Positions 33,887 to 42,767 of a DNA stretch of 49,920 nucleotides are shown here, piece by piece (the stretch's first letter is position 1; every line of letters begins with the position of its first letter). Both the position numbers and the translations under genes were made by a program. Source of the stretch: Clostridia bacterium (lineage in GTDB: Bacteria; Bacillota; Clostridia; Oscillospirales; Acutalibacteraceae); NCBI GenBank assembly GCA_017625835.1, contig JAGAKF010000002.1, forward strand, positions 1-49,920, given 5' to 3'. A model generated the notes under the pieces. The model was not told the origin of the DNA and did no database searches. It saw nothing but the letters and a program-made list of their open reading frames with translations.

Positions 33887-34756
33887 TCAGCCGACAGCGT
33901 TGAAGTTTTCAACAATACGTACTGCGGGGTCAGCGTCGATCATAACATAATCGATGTTGCCGTTGAGAAGGTCCTGAACAGCAAGAGCGCCGTTATCATA
34001 GCCCTTAGGCTGAACCTTAAGTCCGTCAAAGCCCCAGTCAGCATCGCCGACTACGTAGAAGTTACCTGTTGTACCGTTTTGGTAACCAACTTTCTTAGAA
34101 CCATCGCCTGCATTGATGAGAGCATCAACGTCTGCTGCAGTCTTACAGTTATCAAACGTTGTGTCATCAGCTTTAACGATAAGCTTCTGGTAAGCATTGT
34201 AGTAAGAATCTGAGAAGTTTACAGATTCCTTTCTCTTCTCGTTGATTGTGAGACCTGCCATAGCGATGTCACACTTATGTTCACCAACTGAAAGACAAAC
34301 TGAATCAAACTTCATATTGTCGATAACAAGTTCCTGACCAAGCTCTTCTGCAAGAAGTGCTGCGATTTCCATATCAATACCATAGTATGAATCGCCTTCC
34401 ATATACTCAAAGGGAGCGAAAGCTGCGTTTGTAGCAACAACAAGCTGATCCTTTGAAGTATCCTTCTTAGCTGACTTTACGGGTGTAGGTGTGCCGTCAC
34501 CGAAATACTTGTTACAGATTTCGTCAAACGTGCCGTCTTCCATGATCTTTGCGATGAAAGCGTTAACTTTCTCGAGAAGCTCCGGCTGAGCCTTATCAAC
34601 ACCGAAAGCATACTGTTCTTCAGTAAGGTTGATGTCAACAATTTTTACTTTTGCTGCTGTCTCTTCAGGCTTTTCTGAATCACCTGAATTGCCGCCACAA
34701 GCTGCAAGGGAGAAAACCATAAGAGCAGCAAGGAATAATGCTAAAATCTTTTTCAT
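33887..34756 (-). CDS. Amino-acid ABC transporter substrate-binding lipoprotein, apparently circularly permuted
   Basis: This protein has 289 residues from the ATG at 34756, which follows GGAGGAGTT. A lipoprotein signal peptide ends at the lipobox LAAC with Cys20. The SBP_bac_3 elements are present but in changed order. Residues about 37-88 (IVDINLTEEQYAFGVDKAQP and DGTFDEICNKYFGDG) are what normally closes the C-terminus. They precede residues about 104-285, which begin with the usual mature N-terminus LVVATNAAFAPFEYMEG, continue through KRKESVNFSDSYY and VGYQNGTTGNFYV, and stop at YVMIDADPAVRIVENFNAVG. The linker between the parts is TPTPVKSAKKDTSKDQ. No continuation in other frames exists after the stop. 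A consensus promoter lies at 34790-34818. It feeds the permease and ATPase that follow. Confidence 0.92.
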   Translation of the reverse strand: MKKILALFLAALMVFSLAACGGNSGDSEKPEETAAKVKIVDINLTEEQYAFGVDKAQPELLEKVNAFIAKIMEDGTFDEICNKYFGDGTPTPVKSAKKDTSKDQLVVATNAAFAPFEYMEGDSYYGIDMEIAALLAEELGQELVIDNMKFDSVCLSVGEHKCDIAMAGLTINEKRKESVNFSDSYYNAYQKLIVKADDTTFDNCKTAADVDALINAGDGSKKVGYQNGTTGNFYVVGDADWGFDGLKVQPKGYDNGALAVQDLLNGNIDYVMIDADPAVRIVENFNAVG

Positions 34757-34789
34757 AATAAACTCCTCCAAAAATTTTGTTGCAGTTAA

Positions 34790-34818
34790 AATATATCACC
34801 AAAAATGATTTGTGTCAA
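34790..34818 (-). promoter_or_regulatory. Sigma-A promoter of the amino-acid ABC operon
   Basis: TTGACA (34813-34818) and TATATT (34790-34795) on the minus strand have a 17-base spacer. Confidence 0.88.
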
Positions 34819-34832
34819 CAAAAAATGAATAT

Positions 34833-35294
34833 TTATTCACCTGCTTTGATCTTGAAAACAATTTTCAGAACATTTTCGCTTTTTTCGTGAAGAACGTTAG
34901 GCATATGAGCATCTTCTTCAAAAAGAATTGCACACTGCTCGCCGCCGAGAAGGATGTATCCCATTGACTCGCCTGTGTAAAAAGCGATATCTCCGCCCTT
35001 TGAGTATTCTTCGGAAACCATTGTCAGAGTCTTGGTGTCCGCCCAGTGAATCTCTTCTTTACCGCCGAAGACGATCTGCAGGTCAATGTACTTTCTGTGA
35101 TTTTCAAACTTTCTTTCACCGTTGTTCGGTTCAGTGTCATAACGGCTCACCGCTGCAAAAAGGTCATCACCGTGAATATCGTATCTGCCCGGTACCATTT
35201 CGGTTTTTCTGAACGCATCAAGGAAGTCGACGATATCCTGTGCGTAAGGAATTTCAGAATATTTTGTAAGCTTATCAATTGTTGTAACTATCAT
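34833..35294 (-). CDS. YhcH/YjgK/YiaL family protein (cupin-like, DUF386)
   Basis: This is a 153-residue double-stranded beta-helix protein. Conserved segments are FENHRKYIDLQIVFGGKEEIHW and YDTEPNNGERKFE, with the metal-binding His/Glu positions near the HRKYID and HMPNVLHEK stretches. In E. coli the relative NanQ speeds sialic acid anomer conversion, and EbgC/TabA act in related sugar or biofilm contexts; the role here is inferred only as a sugar anomerase or related. GAGGTA precedes the ATG at 35294, three bases after the ABC exporter stop. Nothing else in the window suggests sialic acid catabolism. Confidence 0.92.
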   Translation of the reverse strand: MIVTTIDKLTKYSEIPYAQDIVDFLDAFRKTEMVPGRYDIHGDDLFAAVSRYDTEPNNGERKFENHRKYIDLQIVFGGKEEIHWADTKTLTMVSEEYSKGGDIAFYTGESMGYILLGGEQCAILFEEDAHMPNVLHEKSENVLKIVFKIKAGE

Positions 35295-35297
35295 AAC

Positions 35298-37037
35298 TTA
35301 TACCTCAGTTCTTAATTGATTTGTATTGACATTGCAAAGTCTTGCATAAAGTCCGTTATTACCGAGAAGCTCTTCGTGGCTTCCCTGCTCAGTTATTTTT
35401 CCTTCTTCGAGAACAATAATTTTATCAGCTTTCATAACCGTTGAAAGCCTGTGTGCTATTACCACAACCGTTCTTGTTTTTGAAAGCTCGTCTATCGCCT
35501 GCTGGATAAGAGCTTCCGTTTCATTATCTACCGCTGAAGTTGCTTCGTCAAGGATCAATACAGGTGAATCCTTAAGAATTGCTCTGGCAATGGCAATTCG
35601 CTGTTTCTGTCCGCCTGAAAGACGTACACCGCGTTCGCCGATGAGCGTATCGTATCCGTCAGGCATAAGCTTTATGAAATCGTCAGCTCTTGCAATTCTT
35701 GCCGCTTCAAGCACCTGTTCATCTGTTGCCGAAGTATTGCCGTAGGCAATGTTTTCAAAAATCGTTCCGTTAAAGAGGAAAACATCCTGCAGAACAATTG
35801 AAAGATTCTCACGAAGCGACTTAATTGTGATATCCTTTATATCTTTTCCGTCAAGTAAAATACTCCCTTTTATAGGATCATAGAAGCGTTCGAGAAGCGA
35901 AACTATCGTCGACTTTCCGACACCTGTTGCACCGACAAAAGCAATCATCTGTCCCGCATCAACCTTAAACGAAACATCATTGATAACAGGTTCTTTTTCG
36001 TTATAGTAGAAGGTCACGTTTTTAAACTCTATGTTACCCTCAGCTCTGCCGACAGAAACTGCATTTTCATTGTCCTTTACTTCAGACTCCATATCAAGGA
36101 TTTCAAGCACTCGCAGACCGCCTGCATATGAATTCTGAGCATCTTCGACAATTCTCGCAAGCACTGCAAGCGGAGAATAGAACAGCGAAAGATACATAAA
36201 GAAACCGACAACATCAGAAATTTCGAGATGTCCTCTCAGGGCAAAGCAACCGCCGATACCCATAACCAGCACGGAGCCGATTGAGGTAAAGAATTCAACC
36301 GAGGGATGAAAAATCGCCGCAGAAAAATTGGCATTGATATTGACTTGACTGTATTTCTTGCAGAAGTCTTTCATTCTTCTGTACTCAGACTCTTCCTTGC
36401 CGAATGCCTGGATCTCTTTGATTCCCGATATATTGTCCTGAACGACACTGTTGAGTTCTGCAAGCACCTGCTGGTTTTTCTTGAATTTCGGAAGCACTTT
36501 CTTAGAAAATTTTGTGCTTACAAGAATAAGACACGGAACGGGAATAAGTGATATTGCCGCAAGGAGCGGATTGATTGAAAATATCATCACAGCTACAAGC
36601 AGGATGATAAGAATATTTGACAGAAGATCAGGCAGTGCATGAGCAATAAGCGTTTCCATATTGCGCGAGTCGTTTATAATGCGGCTCATCATTTCGCCTG
36701 TCTGCTTATCGGTAAAATAGCTCATTGAAAGGGACTGCAGCTTTGAATAAACCTTAAGCGTAAGCTCACCCACAAAATTCCAGGCGGCGATGTGTGCCTG
36801 CCATTTTGCAAGAAACGAAAGCAACGATCTGATTACGTAAGCAATCAAAAGGATAACGGCATATGTTACCATTATTCTTACGGTAGCGGTTCCGTCAGAC
36901 AGCGCACCTGTCATTCTGCGCACCATTTCGGGAGTTACAAGGCTCATTGCCGAAACTCCGAGCAAGGACAGAACCGTAATCACGATTGAACGCGTGAACG
37001 GTTTTGCCATTATTAAAAAACGTTTTAATTCTTTCAT
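35298..37037 (-). CDS. ABC-type exporter, fused permease/ATPase (MdlB/MsbA-like)
   Basis: This is a 579-residue half-transporter with six predicted membrane helices in the first 300 residues (TVLSLLGVSAMSLV onward) and an ATPase behind. Walker A is GATGVGKSTIVSLLERF, the signature is [15 protein letters not shown], Walker B is VLILDEATSAVDNET, and the switch histidine is in VIAHRLSTVM. It probably works as a homodimer, because no second half-transporter lies beside it. Candidate substrates are lipids, drugs or peptides. It starts after the potD hairpin with a poor ribosome binding site and is followed by the YhcH gene. It may be read through from the pot operon. Confidence 0.93.
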   Translation of the reverse strand: MKELKRFLIMAKPFTRSIVITVLSLLGVSAMSLVTPEMVRRMTGALSDGTATVRIMVTYAVILLIAYVIRSLLSFLAKWQAHIAAWNFVGELTLKVYSKLQSLSMSYFTDKQTGEMMSRIINDSRNMETLIAHALPDLLSNILIILLVAVMIFSINPLLAAISLIPVPCLILVSTKFSKKVLPKFKKNQQVLAELNSVVQDNISGIKEIQAFGKEESEYRRMKDFCKKYSQVNINANFSAAIFHPSVEFFTSIGSVLVMGIGGCFALRGHLEISDVVGFFMYLSLFYSPLAVLARIVEDAQNSYAGGLRVLEILDMESEVKDNENAVSVGRAEGNIEFKNVTFYYNEKEPVINDVSFKVDAGQMIAFVGATGVGKSTIVSLLERFYDPIKGSILLDGKDIKDITIKSLRENLSIVLQDVFLFNGTIFENIAYGNTSATDEQVLEAARIARADDFIKLMPDGYDTLIGERGVRLSGGQKQRIAIARAILKDSPVLILDEATSAVDNETEALIQQAIDELSKTRTVVVIAHRLSTVMKADKIIVLEEGKITEQGSHEELLGNNGLYARLCNVNTNQLRTEV

Positions 37038-37057
37038 ACTATTATTCCATTAGGATA

Positions 37058-37090
37058 ATAATCACCCACGTTTGACCCGTGAGTGATTAT
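37058..37090 (-). other. Hairpin after potD (weak terminator or processing stem)
   Basis: A 13-bp stem with one G-U pair (37078-37090 with 37058-37070) and a 7-base loop lies between potD and the exporter gene. The minus-strand sequence after it is not T-rich, so termination would be weak. Confidence 0.65.
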
Positions 37091-37093
37091 AGA

Positions 37094-38287
37094 TTAATAC
37101 ATTCTTTCTCTTCTTTTTTTACGGATAGTTCTGTAAACAGCGTATCCGACAGCTATCACGGTGAAGGATATAAGTCCGACATAAATTGATGTGTCGTCGT
37201 TACCTTCGATCTTGAGGTTATCCCAGAGAGAAGTCATAAGCATAAGCAACTCCGGTGGGAGGTTGTGATAGTACTGTGTTTTCGGCATATCCCCGGGAGC
37301 AGGATAAAGAATTTCTTCATCCTTCAGGGAATATTCGTCATTGTTGACAACCGCCTTGTTCGGTGAAGCGTAGCAGATATATTCAGCATTGGCAAGCGCA
37401 ACATCTTCTCTCAAAAGGAAATTGATGTAAAGCTCTGCGCCCTCTTTGTTCTGGCAGCCTACCGGAATACAAACCGAGTCAACAAAGATATTTGTTCCTT
37501 CCTTAGGATAGACAAAGCTGAGATCAGGATTATTTTCCTTCATGCTAAGGTAATCGCCTGCATAATAGGCGCACATTGCAGCCTCTCCGCTTTCCATTTT
37601 ATTGAAAACGTCGTCCATTACGTAAGAGCTTACAAGAGGCTTCTGCTCTTTGAGCTTATCGTACGCTCTGTGCCAATCGTTGGAATCGCTCGTGTTGAGG
37701 TCGATTCCGAGATAACACTGCGTTATACCAAAGGCATCACGAGGGTTATTGAACATAAGAATCTGGCCCGAATATTTTTCGTCCCACATAACACCCCAGC
37801 TGTCAGGAGTTTCCGTAACAAGCTTTGTGTTATAGATAAGACCTACCATTCCTACATTGTAAGGAACGGAATATTCGTTCGTCGGATCAAAGTAAAGATC
37901 CTTGTATTCGTCCATTATGTTAGAATAATTCGGGATATTGTCGAAGTTGATTTTTTCAAGCATCTCTTCTTCAAGCATTCTCTGAATCATATAATCGGAC
38001 GGAATAATTATATCGTAATTTGCACCGCCACCCTTGATTTTGTTGTACATATTCTCGTTTGTATCGTAGGTGGTGTAATTGACTTTAATTCCGGTTTCTT
38101 CTTCGAATTTCTTATTGACATCCATTGTGCCTTCGGCACCGTCAGAAATATATTCACCCCAGTTGTAAACGTTGATCTCGGTTCCCCTGAGGTGGCTGTA
38201 GTCCTTAGCGGATGCCACAGCAGTAAGAGGTGCCACAGTAAGAAAAACGATTGCAAGCGCACAAAGGCAGGAAATCAGTTTTTTCAT
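37094..38287 (-). CDS. potD: Spermidine/putrescine-binding protein PotD with C-terminal membrane anchor
   Basis: This 397-residue protein captures polyamines outside the membrane for PotABC. It begins with a Sec signal peptide (ISCLCALAIVFLTVAPLTAV) without a well placed lipobox. The mature part starts with INVYNWGEYISDG, the hallmark of PotD, and includes DIIIPSDYMIQRML and VPYNVGMVGLIYN. Unlike typical lipoprotein PotDs it ends with a hydrophobic helix at residues about 368-385 followed by the basic tail RTIRKKRRERMY, so it is probably tail-anchored with the cytoplasmic end positive. Its start overlaps the potC stop by four bases (ATGA), coupling translation. It is the last pot gene. Confidence 0.95.
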   Translation of the reverse strand: MKKLISCLCALAIVFLTVAPLTAVASAKDYSHLRGTEINVYNWGEYISDGAEGTMDVNKKFEEETGIKVNYTTYDTNENMYNKIKGGGANYDIIIPSDYMIQRMLEEEMLEKINFDNIPNYSNIMDEYKDLYFDPTNEYSVPYNVGMVGLIYNTKLVTETPDSWGVMWDEKYSGQILMFNNPRDAFGITQCYLGIDLNTSDSNDWHRAYDKLKEQKPLVSSYVMDDVFNKMESGEAAMCAYYAGDYLSMKENNPDLSFVYPKEGTNIFVDSVCIPVGCQNKEGAELYINFLLREDVALANAEYICYASPNKAVVNNDEYSLKDEEILYPAPGDMPKTQYYHNLPPELLMLMTSLWDNLKIEGNDDTSIYVGLISFTVIAVGYAVYRTIRKKRRERMY

Positions 38288-39117
38288 TTTTTCGCTGCCC
38301 CCTTTTTATGTGCATTTTTATTTTCCTCATCCTTTGCCTGGAAAATATTTACAAGCACAAGGAGAATAAGAATTACAATAAAAATGATTGTGGACAGCGC
38401 GTACATATCCGGAGTAACTCTTTTCTTTGTCATTGAAAAGATCCTGATAGGTAATGTCTGAAATTTAGGACCGCTTACAAAATAGCTGATGATGAAATCG
38501 TCAAGCGAAAGAGTAAACGCCATAATGAAACCTGCAACAATACCCGGACGTATCGACGGCAGAACGACCTTAAGGAACGCCTGGAGTTTGGTGCATCCGA
38601 GGTCCTGTGCAGCTTCGGAAATATGAGCATCCGTCTGCTTGAGCTTAGGCATTATATTAAGAATAACGTAAGGCAGACTGAATGTGACGTGTGCAATAAA
38701 GAGAGTCCAGAAACCGAGGATTCCGTTGATTTTAAGAGCTGTGCCGATGAAAACAAAAAGAAGCATCATCGAAACACCCGTTACGATTTCGGGGTTCATC
38801 ATCGGAATATTGGTAACTGAAAGGACACTTGTTTTCACAAAGCCTTTTTTCATTTTGTTGATTCCCACTGCCGCAAGTGTTCCGATGAAGGTTGAGGTAA
38901 TTGCAGTAAGGACAGCAAGAATAATTGTGTTGTAGCAAGCTTTGATTGTCTCTTCGTCTCTGAAAAGCTCAACGTACCATTTCGTTGAAAAACCGCTCAT
39001 CACACTTGTACTGTTTGAAGCGTTGAAGGAAAGCACAACAAGCATAATTATCGGCAGGTAGAGAAAGAGCATAACCATAGCAAGGTATAACTTTGAGGAA
39101 ATTGACATTTTCTTCAT
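38284..39117 (-). CDS. potC: Spermidine/putrescine ABC transporter permease PotC
   Basis: This 277-residue permease has about six membrane helices and the EAA motif EAAQDLGCTKLQAFLKVVLP, which docks to PotA. The last 15 residues are basic and cytoplasmic (KDEENKNAHKKGAAKK). TLSLDDFIISYFVSGP is the family stretch near the substrate path. Its start overlaps the potB stop by four bases and its stop overlaps potD, so all pot genes are coupled. It works as a heterodimer with PotB. Confidence 0.96.
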   Translation of the reverse strand: MKKMSISSKLYLAMVMLFLYLPIIMLVVLSFNASNSTSVMSGFSTKWYVELFRDEETIKACYNTIILAVLTAITSTFIGTLAAVGINKMKKGFVKTSVLSVTNIPMMNPEIVTGVSMMLLFVFIGTALKINGILGFWTLFIAHVTFSLPYVILNIMPKLKQTDAHISEAAQDLGCTKLQAFLKVVLPSIRPGIVAGFIMAFTLSLDDFIISYFVSGPKFQTLPIRIFSMTKKRVTPDMYALSTIIFIVILILLVLVNIFQAKDEENKNAHKKGAAKK

Positions 39118-39950
39118 ATCATCATACCTCCTCTTGCGCTTTCGTCATCATCGCCGAACTTGTTCATAACTGCCATACAGATGAGGATCAGCACCATAAG
39201 AACAAGTGAAAGAGCAGCACCGAAGTTGAAGTTGTTAGAAACCTGGAACTGCATTTCGATGATATCGCCGATGAGGGCAAAGCTGCCGCCACCAAGTTTT
39301 TGTGAAATATAGAAAGTACTGACTGACGGAACAAAAACCATTGTTATGCCCGAAACGACACCTGAAAGCGTAGACGGGAAAATAACGTCTTTGAGAACCC
39401 TGATCTTATTCGCACCGAGGTCCTGTGCAGCTTCAACGAGGCTTCTGTCTAGCTTCGTCATTACCGTATAAATCGGAAGAATCATATACGGCAGGAAATT
39501 GTAAACCATACCGAGTATGACTGCACCCGAAGTATTGATCATATGAAACGGTCCTAAGCCGATTTTTTCAAGAATACCGTTGATTACGCCATTGTCTTCA
39601 AGCAAAGTCATCCACGAATATGTTCTGAGCAGGAAGTTCATCCACATCGGAATCATAACGAGCATAACCATTGTGCTCTGCACCTTTGCCTTGGACTGGG
39701 CAATAATGTAAGCCAGAGGATATGCGATTATAAGGCAGATGATTGTTGCTACAATACCGTACCAGATTGAACGCAGGAAAGTTGTTGTATAGTCACCGAG
39801 TCTTGTTATATTGTCGAAAGTAAATGCTCCGTTTGCGTCCGTAAAAGCATAATAGACAACCATAATCAGCGGAACGACAATAAAGATCGCTGACCAGACA
39901 ATATGAGGTGATGTACAAAGCTTCTGAGCAAGAGTTGACTTCTTTTTCAT
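39114..39950 (-). CDS. potB: Spermidine/putrescine ABC transporter permease PotB
   Basis: This 278-residue permease has six predicted helices. The EAA-type loop is EAAQDLGANKIRVLKDVIFP and the N-terminal KLCTSPHIVWSAIFIVVPL is usual for PotB. It lies three bases after potA and overlaps potC by four bases. With PotC it forms the channel for polyamines energised by PotA. Membership is clear from pairing with PotC and from the neighbouring potA and potD. Confidence 0.96.
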   Translation of the reverse strand: MKKKSTLAQKLCTSPHIVWSAIFIVVPLIMVVYYAFTDANGAFTFDNITRLGDYTTTFLRSIWYGIVATIICLIIAYPLAYIIAQSKAKVQSTMVMLVMIPMWMNFLLRTYSWMTLLEDNGVINGILEKIGLGPFHMINTSGAVILGMVYNFLPYMILPIYTVMTKLDRSLVEAAQDLGANKIRVLKDVIFPSTLSGVVSGITMVFVPSVSTFYISQKLGGGSFALIGDIIEMQFQVSNNFNFGAALSLVLMVLILICMAVMNKFGDDDESARGGMMI

Positions 39951-39953
39951 CGA

Positions 39954-41072
39954 TTACTCCTCCTCAACAATATCTGAAAGATGCTCCAATTCGTCACTGA
40001 ATGAGCTGTAATCGCCGTACATACCCGAATACTTTGATTTCTTCATGATATGAATTGCATCAGGCTCAATATCAAGACCGATTTTTTTGCCGACGGGCTC
40101 ATAATCCGTCGTCTGAATCATCCATTTGAAACCGCCGATATCAACGATAATTTCAAAATGAACGCCCTTGAAGGTAACAGATGTAACTTCGCCTGTAAGA
40201 ACACCCTTCTCGACAGGAACAATGTCAACATCTTCAGGTCTTACAACAACGTCGACAGACTCGCCGATACCGAAGCCCTTGTCGAGGCACTGGAACTGTG
40301 CACCCGAGAAAGAACATCTGAAGTCTTCAAGCATCTTACCGTCAAGGATATTACTTTCGCCGATGAAATCTGCAACAAAGGCATTCTTCGGCTCATTGTA
40401 AACGTCCTGCGGAGTACCGATCTGCTGGATGACACCGCCGTCCATAACAACAACCGTATCGGACATTGAAAGTGCTTCTTCCTGGTCGTGGGTAACGTAT
40501 ATGAAAGTGATGCCGAGGCGCTGCTGAATGTTCTTAAGCTCGACCTGCATATCCTTACGGAGCTTAAGGTCAAGCGCACCCAAAGGCTCGTCAAGAAGAA
40601 GAACTCTGGGCTTTACGGCAAGAGCACGTGCAATTGCAACACGCTGCTGCTGACCGCCTGAAAGAGAATTTATGTTTCTTCTTTCAAAACCGCTTAAGTT
40701 GACGAGTTTGAGCATCTCGGTTACTGTGTCTTTTATTTCCTGTTCCTTCATCTTTTTGATTCGCAGACCGAATGCAATGTTTTCATAAACATTAAGATGA
40801 GGGAAAAGCGCATAACGCTGAAAAATGGTGTTCACCTGTCTCTTATGAGGCGGCACACCATTGATTACCTTATCTTCGAATATTACTTCTCCGCTGTCAG
40901 GCTCAAGGAAACCGGCAATAATGCGCAAGGTTGTGGTTTTACCGCAACCTGAAGGACCCAGAAGTGTTATAAACTCCTTGTCACGGATATACATATTGAG
41001 GTTTTCAAGAATCTGAGCCTCACCGAGCTTGATTGAAATGTTTTTAAGATCAATAATTACGTTCTTTTCCAA
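39954..41072 (-). CDS. potA: Spermidine/putrescine ABC transporter ATP-binding protein PotA
   Basis: This is a 372-residue ATPase. The start is TTG at 41072 with GAGGGG eight bases upstream; no better ATG is near. Walker A is [17 protein letters not shown], the signature is [16 protein letters not shown], Walker B is [16 protein letters not shown], and the switch histidine is in [14 protein letters not shown]. The C-terminal part from about 240 is a TOBE-type regulatory domain ([16 protein letters not shown]). It is the first gene of potABCD, driven by a consensus promoter at 41164-41192 and a leader of about 90 bases that can fold into a hairpin. Polyamine specificity comes from PotD. Confidence 0.96.
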   Translation of the reverse strand: MEKNVIIDLKNISIKLGEAQILENLNMYIRDKEFITLLGPSGCGKTTTLRIIAGFLEPDSGEVIFEDKVINGVPPHKRQVNTIFQRYALFPHLNVYENIAFGLRIKKMKEQEIKDTVTEMLKLVNLSGFERRNINSLSGGQQQRVAIARALAVKPRVLLLDEPLGALDLKLRKDMQVELKNIQQRLGITFIYVTHDQEEALSMSDTVVVMDGGVIQQIGTPQDVYNEPKNAFVADFIGESNILDGKMLEDFRCSFSGAQFQCLDKGFGIGESVDVVVRPEDVDIVPVEKGVLTGEVTSVTFKGVHFEIIVDIGGFKWMIQTTDYEPVGKKIGLDIEPDAIHIMKKSKYSGMYGDYSSFSDELEHLSDIVEEE

Positions 41073-41163
41073 TTATGCAACCCCTCTCTCACAGAAAGAT
41101 TATTTTGTACTCTGAAACAGTTGCTCACTTTAGCATAGTAAAACAACTATCATATTAATCTAT

Positions 41164-41192
41164 AATATAGTGCAATATTTCGCAAATGTCAA
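41164..41192 (-). promoter_or_regulatory. Sigma-A promoter of potABCD
   Basis: TTGACA (41187-41192) and TATATT (41164-41169) on the minus strand have a 17-base spacer. The stretch 41193-41325 upstream of it shows no gene. Confidence 0.85.
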
Positions 41193-41319
41193 CATTTTTT
41201 TACAAAAAACAGGTGCAAATCCAATAAATTTCCGAGCCTTTTCAACGTATACTCTTTATATCTCCGTTTTGCTCGTATTTTCTCGTTTTTACTCATTTTT
41301 CGTGAGCAGTATTTTTATA

Positions 41320-41351
41320 AAAAACAGCGACACCGGATTTTCCGATGTCGC
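41320..41351 (-). terminator. Intrinsic terminator of the condensation-domain gene
   Basis: A 10-bp stem (GCGACATCGG with CCGGTGTCGC) with an AAAAT-type loop is followed by TGTTTTTTAT on the minus strand. Confidence 0.9.
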
Positions 41352-41361
41352 CTGATTCTGA

Positions 41362-42651
41362 TTATTTACTCCAGCCTGCAATAAGCTCATTAAGACACTC
41401 ATCATAGATTGAATAAAATTTATTTACAATTTCCTTATCCTTCTCGTTACCTCTTACACCCATAGCAAGAATACAGTCTTCTTTATAAGTGATAGCAGAA
41501 AGAAGAACAAACGGCTTGTACTTTACGGCACCGCTCATAAAGCCGTAAATCGGCTCGTGTCCGCAGATTGATGTTCCGACGGGATCAATAAAACCGATAT
41601 TACTCATTGCAAGATGCGGGTTTGCATAACCGATTTTAACTGCAAGCTCACCGATAACATGCGGAAGAGTATAGCCGAAGTTAAGAAGCGGAAGACCGTA
41701 CATACCCATAAACTTGTCCTGCTTGAACTTATTTGTACTTTCAGCAACAAGTCTGAGTGTTTCAAAAATATCCTTACCGAGGTGAGGAATGTTGCACTGC
41801 ATCCAGGCTGTGTGGTTCGTAAGTCCTACACCTTCCATATTCTTGATGTATCTTCTCAGGTCAATCGCACCTGCAATTGTGAGACTGTCGTTCTTATCAA
41901 AATTTGCAAGGCGGTATACGCTTTCATAATATGCCGCCATAAGGATGTCGTTGAGCGTAAATCCGTTTTTCTTGCCGAGTGCTTTTACCGTTTTGAAAGC
42001 ATCTCTGTCAAGATTATGCTTAGCCATAAATGATTTATCCTCGGGCTTGCTTTCAGTCAACGGGAACTTGTGCGGATCCTTGACAGACGGGTTTCTGATA
42101 AGCTTCTTTGCAGCCTTTCTGTCCTCTTCCGTAAGATCACGATAAATCATCTTATGTGATCTTGAACCGACACGGATATCATTAGGCATCTTGCCTGTTT
42201 CAACAAAAGTCGTATAATCTCTGCAAAACTTTGTTGTAATATACTTTGTATCGCCGCCATCAAAACACATATGGTTTGAAACGAAGCAGAATGCTGTCTT
42301 ACCATCAAAGTAGAATAAACCTACACGGAACTGGATTTTATCCTCCGGGTTAATTTCCTGCATAAGGAACTTTTCAATTTCAGCCTCTTTTTCAGCCTCT
42401 GCAATATGTTTGATTGTGACCGCATCATCGACATTATACGGATTTACTCTCCAGTACGGTCTTATGTAATTATTCACAAAAGATGAATGAAGAACAGGTG
42501 CTTTTTCAAAAAGATTTGAAACAAATTTCTTGACTATTTCAGCATCAAGCTCAAAATCATAATGCAATTCAACATGGATAACTCTGTCATTATATGTCCT
42601 GAAAAGATAATGCAGTTTATCCCACATTTCAGCTTTTACTCTGGGTGCCAT
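41362..42651 (-). CDS. Stand-alone condensation-domain-like acyltransferase
   Basis: This is a 429-residue protein of the condensation/alcohol acetyltransferase superfamily (COG4908-like). The catalytic HxxxDG motif appears as HMCFDGG with His127 and Asp131. Further family features are the start VHYDFELD-like block near residue 30, TIAGAIDLRRYI, GLTNHTAWMQ, and the late AMSNIGFIDPVG that matches the conserved region near the second active-site half. There is no carrier protein or adenylation domain beside it, so it is not an NRPS module. It probably transfers an acyl group between coenzyme A or a carrier and an alcohol or amine, perhaps a lipid. AGGAGGT precedes the ATG at 42651, and it has its own promoter and terminator. 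Confidence 0.85.
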   Translation of the reverse strand: MAPRVKAEMWDKLHYLFRTYNDRVIHVELHYDFELDAEIVKKFVSNLFEKAPVLHSSFVNNYIRPYWRVNPYNVDDAVTIKHIAEAEKEAEIEKFLMQEINPEDKIQFRVGLFYFDGKTAFCFVSNHMCFDGGDTKYITTKFCRDYTTFVETGKMPNDIRVGSRSHKMIYRDLTEEDRKAAKKLIRNPSVKDPHKFPLTESKPEDKSFMAKHNLDRDAFKTVKALGKKNGFTLNDILMAAYYESVYRLANFDKNDSLTIAGAIDLRRYIKNMEGVGLTNHTAWMQCNIPHLGKDIFETLRLVAESTNKFKQDKFMGMYGLPLLNFGYTLPHVIGELAVKIGYANPHLAMSNIGFIDPVGTSICGHEPIYGFMSGAVKYKPFVLLSAITYKEDCILAMGVRGNEKDKEIVNKFYSIYDECLNELIAGWSK

Positions 42652-42690
42652 ACGGCTATACCTCCTGAAAAATTTTATACATACTTGATT

Positions 42691-42719
42691 ATTATATCAC
42701 ACTTTTTAAAAACGTACAA
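42691..42719 (-). promoter_or_regulatory. Sigma-A promoter of the condensation-domain gene
   Basis: TTGTAC (42714-42719) and TATAAT (42691-42696) on the minus strand have a 17-base spacer. Confidence 0.78.
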
Positions 42720-42737
42720 GACATTTTTGAAGAAATG

Positions 42738-42764
42738 TAAAAGAGCCCTTGCGAGGCTCTTTTA
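42738..42764 (-). terminator. Intrinsic terminator of the copper operon
   Basis: The stem TAAAAGAGCC with GGCTCTTTTA and a 7-base loop follows the copA stop at 42768. Confidence 0.85.
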
Positions 42765-42767
42765 TCT

